Of a stretch of 64,000 nucleotides of DNA, positions 55,817-64,000 are shown one piece after another. The translations under genes were made by a program, and so were the position numbers. The notes under the pieces were generated by a model, which searched no databases, had not been told where the DNA came from, and worked only from the letters and a program-made list of their open reading frames with translations. This DNA is from Siphonodentalium dalli (Eukaryota; Mollusca; Scaphopoda; Gadilida; Siphonodentaliidae), in NCBI GenBank assembly GCA_032622095.1, contig CP136061.1:122772754-122836753 (forward strand), written 5' to 3'. Each line of letters begins with the position of its first letter. Positions within the stretch are counted from its first letter, which is position 1.

Positions 55817-56077
55817 TTAACCCTTAATTTCTATATAAATGGATTCCCCATTCTGTTATTAAAGTATACATTGGAATGGTCTATTATTCATTTGGAGGAA
55901 TGTCCAGGTAATAAACAGACAACAAAAACAGATAACACAAGAGCAGATTGATTCATATTCATTGGTGGGGAATTTTCAACTAATAAGTTCAACAAACAAC
56001 TGTTAGTTTAACATATCATCTGAACATTTTCCTAAGGGAACTACTCGTCAATGAGTATTTAGTATAGAAAGGATTAA
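55817..56077. mobile_element. M4 TTAA-type element
   Basis: TTAA at 55817-55820 and 56074-56077. One end 'cccttaatttctatataaat', 'ggattccccattctgttatt'; the other 'cattttcctaagggaactac', 'tcgtcaatgagtatttagta', 'tagaaagga'. The interior has 'attcattggtggggaatttt' and 'caacaaacaactgttag'. 261 bp, no coding sequence. TTAA flanks suggest piggyBac-type mobilisation. Confidence 0.72.
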
Positions 56078-56226
56078 TCAACAGCTTAGCCCTTTTGTTG
56101 AACTTATCATCTGAGCATATATTTCCTCCAAATAAGTGAATAGGAATCTTAATTATGTCTTCTGCACTTGTATTATAAAACACTCTTCCTAATGAATAAT
56201 ATACCATTCCAGTGTATACTTTTATA
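56078..56226. mobile_element. M4 fragment adjoining the next TTAA element
   Basis: 'cccttttgttgaacttatca', 'tctgagcatatatttcctcc' and 'taccattccagtgtatactt' in M4 order but with a missing terminus. Confidence 0.45.
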
Positions 56227-56715
56227 TTAACTCTTTCAGTGCCATGGGCATGCTAGATTTGCCCTAATTTCCCATACGTTAAATGCCAGGCCCATCAGAT
56301 TGGTCCGGATTTTATCATCTAATATTTTGATCATGTGTGGGTGACATTTACTTGAAACAATACCTATGGGCAGGGGGATGCCCACTTTTTGTTCCATAGT
56401 TCTCAGTGATATCATGCATACCGATGGGCCTTTAACTTCGTCCCTAATTTCTCGTACATTGAGTGCCATGGGCTTGTCAGCTCGGCCCGGATTATATCAT
56501 CTAATATTTTGATCATGTGTGGGTGACATTTACTTGAAGCAATAACTGCAGGTAGGGGGATGCCCACATTTTGTTCCATAGTTCCCAGTGATGTCATACA
56601 TACCGATGGTCAAGGTAATAAGTTGACCCAATAGTTTGTAGTAATGTAATAATAAGTCGCATTTTCTCTGGCACTGAAACATGAAAATAGGCTTGCTTGG
56701 CTCCGAAAGAGTTAA
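56227..56715. mobile_element. TTAA-flanked element with internal ~181 bp duplication
   Basis: TTAA at 56227-56230 and 56712-56715, with terminal repeat CTCTTTCAGTGCC against GGCTCCGAAAGAG. Two tandem internal units (about 56262-56441 and 56442-56622) share 'ccctaattt', 'taatattttgatcatgtgtg', 'ggtgacatttacttgaa', 'ttgttccatagtt' and 'cataccgatgg'. A third TTAA family by its terminal sequence; only one copy in the window. Confidence 0.72.
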
Positions 56716-56740
56716 GCGGGAGCAACCAGTCATTAATGAA

Positions 56741-56782
56741 AGGGTGAATTTAGTGATGCTATTCCACACAGCAGGCTAGCAG
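56741..56782 (+). mobile_element. M3 palindrome fragment
   Basis: 'agggtgaatttagtgatgct', 'attccacacagcaggctagc', cut off on both sides. Confidence 0.6.
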
Positions 56783-57611
56783 GGACATATCCAGGTCGTT
56801 TTTCATACCGTTTACCTGTTTTAATTCAGGTCACAATTCAAATCATAACAAGATATATATATTTATATATATTGACATAAGACATTTAAGTTTACAAAAA
56901 GATTTAAGTTTAACAGTTGGAATCATACTGTAAAGTATGTTTGGCTTGATCTAGCTTTTATCTGTGAAAACTTCAAATAATTTGAGTTCAGGTTTGTAAT
57001 CATTCAGCCTTCAGACTTCAGTATTTCAATCAAATTAAAGTGAAATTACACAATACAGCACAGGAACAGTGACAATTTGATCAAATCAACCTGGTTGTCA
57101 GGTGGGATCTCAAATACCAAATGAATAATTAACATAGAGTAATTACTAACTTAATAGACATTAATTCTGTACTATTAGTATATTATGTATGTGTCTCTCA
57201 CTTGAATTTTAGAAAGTAGCCTATGATATGAATTAGAGTGATAACAGTCTCATTTCAAGCAGGATAAGCATAATCCATTGAACTAAATGATATCTGACAA
57301 TAACTTATAAGCATTTCCAATCCATACATATATAACAATTTCCAAAGCTCTGCTTGAGAAACTTGATCAAATTGACCTCTCAGTAAAATTCAAAATACCG
57401 AGGGCCCTAGATTAGCTCTCAATGCATTGGATTTTCAAATTTTTTTCCACGGGGAGAACCCCCAGACAATCCACCATCAGCAGGGGGGGGGGGGGGGGGG
57501 GGGGGGGGGGGTACCACCTCCCTAACCTCCCTCACTCAAGTCTTCAGGATATGCCTTCGGCATATCATTGCCCAAAAACAGGTGTCCCCAAAAAATCCCT
57601 GGATCCTTCTC
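56783..57611. other. No gene seen; 29-base poly-G at 57483-57511
   Basis: AT-rich to 57400. The G homopolymer (57483-57511) is the longest in the window and could form G-quadruplex structure; its exact length is the least reliable part of any assembly. 'gatatgccttcggcatatc' just after it is a perfect short hairpin. Confidence 0.4.
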
Positions 57612-58099
57612 TGGCTAGTATCACCAAATTCACCCTCTGGGGACCTCCTTCTGTTTAGGCCTCATCTTCTAGAAAGTATAGTCTCAAACTAAAATTATTT
57701 TTAGTTTACTTTTTCCCTTCTGTTCAGTTTCTAGCTATATCCCCTAATTTGCAGAAGATATGGCATTATCGAGGTGGGCAGCCCTCATAGTTGGCTACAG
57801 CAATCAGCAATGCCGAAGCCATTTGCTGAAGCAAACTGAGCCATGGCAAAGGGTTACCAAAGCAGATAGCCGAAGCCAAACAATCTGAATTAAAAGGGCT
57901 GCTAATGGGTGAACATCACAACTTCAACTGGAGAACTTTAATCTTACCCCAGGTCTCCCATAGCAATTTAGGCCTAAGCAGAATGAGGTCCCCAGAGGGT
58001 GAATTTGGTGATGCTAGCCCATCATGCAGCATAGTGTCACTAAATTCGCCCTATGGGGACCTCATTCTGTAAATGTCAGACACACTATTTCAAGGCTTG
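57612..58099 (-). mobile_element. M3 element carrying the same ~130 bp insert seen in an M2 copy
   Basis: Left: half a palindrome ('ggctagtatcaccaaattca', 'ccctctggggacctcc'). Right: full palindrome at about 57974-58072, then 'atgtcagacacactatttca', 'aggcttg'. The spacer is interrupted at about 57776-57905 by 'gccatttgctgaagcaaact', 'agccgaagccaaacaatctg', also found at 45851-45948. Confidence 0.8.
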
Positions 58100-59024
58100 T
58101 CAATATAGTTAAAGGCACGGATGGTACATGTATTCGTGGTGGGTATGCTGTTGAAATAGTCACACCCGTTGCAACCGTCATAAACAGAAAGAATACATGT
58201 ATCAAAATATAGACAGACTTTGTTCTTATACCAATCATAAATATCATGAAAATAGTATGTTTATAGTGTAAAGTTTGTATGCTTTATTTAATATCTAAAC
58301 AAAAGCCAAAAATGTTACAGAACCTGGCATTTGTTCACATAACACAGCTACAAACTTGACAAAAACATACTATTTACCTCATATGTAACCCAAGTGCACT
58401 GTGGGAGGTATTATTTAATAGTTCCATTAGGACAGTGACACCAATTAGTTTTGAATTTTTCAAGCAATTCAAATGTCAAATTCTATATTAAAACATTTGG
58501 TTTATGTAATATTCCTAAAACCTCAGAGCTTAAGATATCAGAGAACTTTTAAGCAGAGATTTACAGTCAAGTATGAAAAATAAGCATTTAAATAGATGAA
58601 GTCTGACTTTCGGATGATAAAATGGCTGCTAAATCTCAGATTTCTCACACTCATTGTCTGACTTAATACCAATAGCCGGTGCTTCCATAAATCTGAGTAT
58701 CAATCTTCATCCACGACTCCCCGTCAACCAAATTAAACTGTCACATTGCGAACTCGACTCTTAATTCCCTTGTGAATAGATTGGGCATGAATGATTGTAG
58801 GACCAGTGTTCCCATTTCCCACTGAATCACATCGGTGAAATTTGATTGCTTATCGTGGCTAATATTGATGCCCACAAATCACCGATGCGGTGATTCCGTA
58901 TTGTTGCGATTTATCTCGATGTTTCCTAGCTTTCAGTTATTTTAAATTGCAATAGTCCAATTTTTCAATTCGAAGCGTGGTTTTTATGAAAACTAGTGAA
59001 ACATACCACCACCTGAATGCTTAT
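58100..59024. other. No gene seen
   Basis: No coding or repeat feature recognised. Confidence 0.35.
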
Positions 59025-59281
59025 TTACCCTTTCTTTACTAAATGGATTTTCCCACCCAGTCATGAAAGTAAATATTGGAATTGTCTATTATTCATTTGT
59101 TGGTGTGTTCAGGAAAACAAATGAGCAGATAGTAGTATGACGAAAAGATAATACAAGAGCAGAAGGATTCATATTCTTTGGTGGGAGATGTTCAGAAAAT
59201 AATGTCGTTTGTTGAACATATTATCTGAACATTTCCTAAGTGAACTTTTTGTCAATGAGTATTTAGTATACAAAGGATTAA
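59025..59281. mobile_element. M4 TTAA-type element
   Basis: 'accctttctttactaaatgg', 'attttcccacccagtcatga' at one end; 'catttcctaagtgaactttt', 'tgtcaatgagtatttagtat', 'acaaaggattaa' at the other, with TTAA at 59278-59281. Interior 'attcatattctttggtggga' as at 55817-56077. Confidence 0.68.
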
Positions 59282-59685
59282 TGCTTTCAATGGGTCAGGA
59301 ACTTGATCAAAAAGTCAAAATCTTATATTTTGTTTTATCACCACACTAGAGATACATCTTATTTATACTCGACCCACATATTCTATTTTTGAAATAATTG
59401 TCATTTTCTAATAATAATTTCCTAAAAATGTCCCCAGGACTAGACTTTCTCTGGTCAGAATATGATAAATATGACCGGATTAGGCGATGATGTTGTTTTA
59501 TCATGGTCATTGTTGGGGAAAAAAACATCTCCGAAATTTGTAGATATTGACCCCAAGTCCAAATTTGTTGAGATATATTTCCACTTACGTTTATGTAATA
59601 CTCTATTGGATACTATCTTTCTTTACACAGGTTTAACCCGCTCGTTTTGATTTGTTTCATTATTAGTTTGAACTTATAGTGTAAC
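59282..59685. other. No gene seen
   Basis: No coding or repeat feature recognised. Confidence 0.35.
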
Positions 59686-59945
59686 CAAGAAAGATAACTC
59701 CTCCCTAGAAGTATCTTTCTTCCATTCCATTTTGCTGTGCAAATCAAGCAGCTTGTATTATGTCCGTCTCCGCCAGCTCGTCGGCGTCTTCACCCAAAAA
59801 CGGAAGACTAAATACAACTTCTTCAAGAAGAGTTATCTAAAAAAAATGGAATGATATCACTTGGAAGTCAGTGGACTTTCGGGAAAACTTGACGCTGTTA
59901 TCAAGTTGCAAACGAGTCATGGCCTCCTGACCATTGACGTCACCT
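59686..59945. other. GC-rich island with hairpin and full CRE motif
   Basis: 'aagaaagata' (59688) and 'tatctttctt' (59722) form a perfect 10-bp stem. 'gtccgtctccgccagctcgt', 'cggcgtcttcacc' (59763-59795) is unusually GC-rich. A perfect TGACGTCA lies at 59935-59942. A 26-codon Ser-rich frame starts at 59760, but nothing supports it as a gene. Confidence 0.35.
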
Positions 59946-60149
59946 GACCATCGTGAATGGGGTCAAATGGGTACATGACAATAGGAATTGCAAATGATTA
60001 CCCTACGCCAACACCACACACAATTTCATCCTCAAAATGAGGAAAACCTCACACAGTGAGTCATAGACCACCAAGTTCTGACTCTGACGACAAATTCAGT
60101 CTGAGCATATGGATGATGTGGGTTAATTTTGTTTTGATGAAAACTATTC

Positions 60150-60480
60150 AGTTTTTATGTGTACCCATACCATAGTATGGTACACATAGTGTCAACGTCT
60201 GGATTGACCCCTCGTTGTTTGTCCATCCATCCGTCTGTTTTGTATATGGGTTTCTCAGCCCAAAATTGGTTTGATCCGAGTTTTTGTTACAGAGTTATGG
60301 CCCTTTTTCGACTTAGAATTCACGCATGCTGCCACAACTCAAACATCTTTTATTTGATTGGAAAAAAATTTGGTATGTAAGTTTCTCAGCCCAAAGTACA
60401 GATCGAGTTCGAATATGGGTTTGATTTATTTTAAAGGAGTTATCGAGAATTTCTTTTTTAGATTTAACTCCTTACTCATT
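60150..60480 (+). repeat. 'ggtttgatccgat' dispersed repeat, two units
   Basis: 'ccatagtatggtacacatag', 'gtttgtccatccatccgtct', then 'ggtttgatccgagtttttgt', 'tacagagttatggccctttt', 'tcgacttagaa', and a second unit with 'aatttggtatgtaagtttct', 'cagatcgagttcgaatatgg', 'gtttgat'. Confidence 0.65.
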
Positions 60481-60980
60481 TAACAAAAACATATATAAAT
60501 TTTTTTTTTTTTACTTTTATAATAATAAAAAAACAAAATTTAAATAATAAAAACAAAATTTGTCATTGACACTTTCATTTATTTTAGTTTTATACGATTA
60601 ATTTGGTGTGATATCCTGTTTTGAAAATATGAAGATTTTGTTGCAATAGTTGCATGTAATATAAACCTACATGACTATTGTAAGAGATTCCTTGTTTTGA
60701 AAATCAATATGGTAGATGTTGTTAATATTTCCAGGAACCTTATTTTCCCATTTGTTCATATTGTCATGTTGATTGAATTTTAGGGGCCACAGAGTGCTTA
60801 ACATTGAAGGTTGTGGCTTTTAGTGTCCAAGCTACTTGTAAAACATTGTAATGTGTGAAACCATTTAAATGAGGACTACTTACCTTCTTTTATATGAATA
60901 TGGTAAATCTGTTTCGATTTAATAGGGGTCATAGGGGCCAGCATCCTCATCATATTATGTCTGTATCTATATCTTTATTT
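60481..60980. other. No gene seen
   Basis: A/T-rich runs near 60490-60560. No coding feature. Confidence 0.35.
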
Positions 60981-63365
60981 GCGAATGTCTGTCTGTCTGT
61001 CTGTGTTCTATAGAAATTCACAGGGGACCATCTATATGGCACTAAAGGGGTCTACTAGGGGTAACTTTTCACGAGAAAGATAATAGTGCAGGTTAGAATT
61101 TTCTAAAGTGACGCGGTTGTTGTCAGGGGCAAAAAATGGGGAGGGGCAGGAAAAATAAATGTCGCCGATTGCCACGAAACTTATATAAGGAATCTGATGG
61201 TATGGTTTAAATATGTCAAAAGTGGCGCCGTTCGAGTCAGGGACGCATGGAAGGGGAGAGGGGCACCAAAATTGATAAACTAAGTTTAGCGCTGAGGGAC
61301 CATCTAGATGGCACCAAACGGGTCTACTAGGGGTAATGTTTTGCGAGAAAGATAATGGTGCGGCTTAGAATTTTCTAAAGTGACGCCATTGTCGGGGGCA
61401 GAACAGGGGAGGGGCAGACAATTTTTTTGCTGCTGATCACCACGAAACTTTTATATAATCATTGCCATGATATGAGGAATCTAATGGTGCTGTTTAAATA
61501 TGTCAAACGTGGCGCCATCGTGTCAGCTGATGCATGGAAGGGGAGAGGGTCACCAATATTGATAAAACTAATTTTAGCGCCGATTTCCACCAAATTTATG
61601 TATATTCTTTTTCATGATAAAAGGAATCTAATTGTGCGATTTAAAGACTCCAAATTGCTGTCATTTGGATGAAAGTTTGTGGAAGGGACACTCAATTTGA
61701 ATGGGTTTAGTCGCCACCACATTTATACTTAGCATCCCCATGGTATGAGGAGTCTAATGGTGTGGCTTAAATCTGTCAAAAGTGGCGTCATTCGAGTCAT
61801 GGAAAGGCAGAGGGGCACCAAGATTGATACTCAATAAGTTTAGCGTCAATTTCCAACAAAGTGATACGCATTCTTATCCATAATACGAGGAGTCTGATCG
61901 TGTGATTTAAAGACGCCATGTTGGTGCTGTTTGGGAGACAGTTGGGGGTTAGTGAGCACTAAATTTGATCAACACTGGTTTAGTCGCTGATTAGTACTAA
62001 ACTTATCAATAATCATCTCCATGATATGAGGAGTCTAAGTGGGTGTTTAAGGATGTCGCAAACTGTCACACATGGGCCATTCGAGTCAGGATGCATAGAG
62101 GGTGAGAGGAACACAAAAAAGATGAACAATATGTTTAGCGCCGATTTCCACCAGATTGATATATATTCTCCTTGATACGAGAAATCTAATCTAATTAGAT
62201 ACGCTAAATTAGTGCCGTTTTGGTTGAGATATATGGGGGGCCCTAAATTGTATACAGATTTGTATACTCAAAATTTTATACAAAAACTTTAACAAAATCA
62301 TCCACAAATGATTTTAGCGCCGATTTCCACCAAATTGATACACATTCTTCTCCATGAAACAAGGAATCTAATTGTGTGATTTGGATGTGAGAATGGGGGG
62401 GGGGGGGCACTAACATTGTTAAGAATTGTTTTAGTCGCCCCATTGCTACCAAACTTTTAAAAAATCCTCCACATAGTATGATGAGTCTAATGGTGTGGCT
62501 TAAAACTGTTAAAAGTGGCGTCATTCGAGTGAGGGGGCACTGAAAATGGGAGGGGCACAAGAATTCATACACAATAATTTTAGCGCCAATTTTCACCAAA
62601 TTGATAAACATTCTTATCCATGATATGAAAAATCAAATCATGTGATTTAAAGACGATATATTGGTGCTGTTTATGTGAGAGATGGTGTGGGGTGGGCACT
62701 AAATTTGATAAAAAATATTGTTTAGTCGCCGATCAGCACTATAAACTTATAAATAATCATCTACATGTTATCAGGAGTCTAATTGTGTAGTTTAAAGATG
62801 TCAAAAGTGGTGCCATTCGAGACAGGGTGAGAGAGACACAACAATTGATAAACAAAAAATTATGTTTAGTGCGGATTTCCACCAGACTGATACATATTCT
62901 TCTCCGTGATTCGAGGAATCTAATCGTGTGGTTTAAATACGCCAAATTTGTGCCATTTTGGTGAGAGATGTGGGGGCCCTAAATTGATACAAATTTGTAT
63001 ACTCGCCAATGTTAATTTTTTTATATATATTCATCTCTATAATGAGTCGTAAGTTTGGGGTTTAATTATGTCAAATGTGGTGCCACTTGAGACCTTAATA
63101 GGGACGGGCGGATTACCAAAACTGATAGAATTATGTTTAGTGCAAATTAACATCAAATTCATACACGTTCTTCTCAAATGATACGAGGAATCAAATCGTG
63201 CGTGTTAAAACGTCACATTTGGTGCCTAAATATATATGCAAATTTATGTCTGTCTGTATGTGTTTTATATATAACTTCACGGGATACAATCGAGATGGCA
63301 CCAAGGCATTCTAAAAGTGGTAACTTTTTACGAGGAAGAGAATGGTAAATGTTAAAATATTAGTT
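60981..63365 (+). repeat. 2.4 kb tandem array of ~270-290 bp dimeric units
   Basis: 'tttagcgcc'-type landmarks at 61285, 61573, 61839, 62134, 62313, 62578, 62864 and 63135 are mostly 265-295 bp apart. Each unit is two related halves: A ('gccgatttccaccaaattga', 'ccatgatacgaggaatctaa', 'tgatttaaagacgcca') and B ('agtcgccgatcagcaccaaa', 'ccatgatatgaggagtctaa', 'tggcttaaatatgtcaaaag'). Both array ends have TGTCTGTCTGT followed by 'ttcac.gg' and '(g)atggcac(t/c)aa'. Open frames on the minus strand follow the repeat and are not genes. Confidence 0.8.
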
Positions 63366-64000
63366 ACATGTTAATATTATAACACAATTGAGTCTGCCCA
63401 TTCAATATAGTTTCAATACAAAAGTTACAAGAGATAAATGTATATATAGAAGGCCTGTTCAACAATATTGATCACAGTTTGCCGTCAAATATAATTTATT
63501 CTGAGATAAAAGAAAACGGAGTCAGTGGAACAAAACATTTCAGGATCCTCCAATACTGACATCTGACAAGGTTATATCTGCCCAATATACAGAAGATATC
63601 TTCATGTTTTAGAACAGACTCATCGTCTAACATAAACAACTCAAAATCTCGCTCTGAGTCAGGCACATGCAGCTGATATAGTCGCATAGCAACATTTCTT
63701 TAAAACTGAGAATAATTAGCCAGTATATAGCACCATGAACAGAGGAGCACCTGGATATTTCTTTAAAATATATGTATCTTCATGGAAATATGATAACCAG
63801 GTGTCCTCAAAATCTTAGTCAAACCCACTAGATTGATTGATACATCTCTATATGAAACCAAATTGTCGTCTTTTATTTTTGCGAACTAATGTGTTTATGA
63901 TGTTCATGTTATAACGTCTGAAGTATACGCAGTTGTAAATAAATAAATATTTTTATCTTTATTGGTGGGACGGATTAATCGCGTTAAACAAAATGACAAT
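63366..64000. other. No gene seen
   Basis: A 63-codon minus frame at 63496-63687 has acidic composition, but I recognise no family or splice signals. Confidence 0.3.

Noticed and set aside
59760-59840. 26-codon Ser-rich frame in a GC-rich patch
   Set aside because: Too short, no supporting context, and GC-rich composition alone makes open frames likely.

Overview
The window looks like about 64 kb of AT-rich, repeat-dense nuclear DNA from an invertebrate animal, most likely a mollusc. The evidence is a spliced peptide-type GPCR, no operon-like gene packing, and dispersed repeats of a kind I associate with mollusc genomes: an element beginning TTAGCTCACCTGAG, and short units with GTCCGTCTGTCCG runs and 'ggtttgatccgat' tails. 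No species can be named from this.

Genes are very sparse. The one convincing intact coding exon is on the minus strand at 13561-14884. It encodes a class A GPCR of the myosuppressin/FMRFamide-receptor (DMSR, Srw-like) type, and its apparent first nine codons are really the end of an intron. Broken coding sequence lies at 45.1-47.7 kb. It consists of an uncharacterised fragment with a partial second copy, and two head-to-head decayed pieces of a multicopy family I know by its 'EEADTR...VDTDV' signature. A cysteine-rich piece at 52.4-52.6 kb may be the tail of the same family. A polypyrimidine-CAG|GTAAGT motif at 42.3 kb is a candidate zero-length exon (recursive splice site), so part of the window may be inside a very long plus-strand intron.

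The rest is a layered set of small non-autonomous DNA transposons. M1 is a near-perfect palindrome of about 213 bp with TA-flanked CAGTAATGCCC ends (pogo/Tigger-like), at about 19 loci. M2 consists of TTAA-flanked, piggyBac-like elements holding two inverted copies of a ~68 bp hairpin, at about 13 loci. M3 has a different terminal repeat and also carries two ~90 bp palindromes, at about 9 loci. M4 is a further TTAA-flanked set ending CCTTTCTATACTAAAT. Single elements include a TTAA element at 56.2 kb and a 1.16 kb hAT-like element with an intact 8-bp target duplication at 48.6 kb. Retroposon-like tails (F5, F6), a GAGAAGTGACTTCTC repeat (F4) and several tandem arrays fill much of the remainder; the largest array is 61.0-63.4 kb.

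The genes do not form a pathway. What stands out biologically is the repeat architecture: palindromes nested within palindromes, arms of one element sharing private variants, and elements inserted into each other, which gives relative ages. Family names M1-M4 and F4-F6 are working labels used only here.
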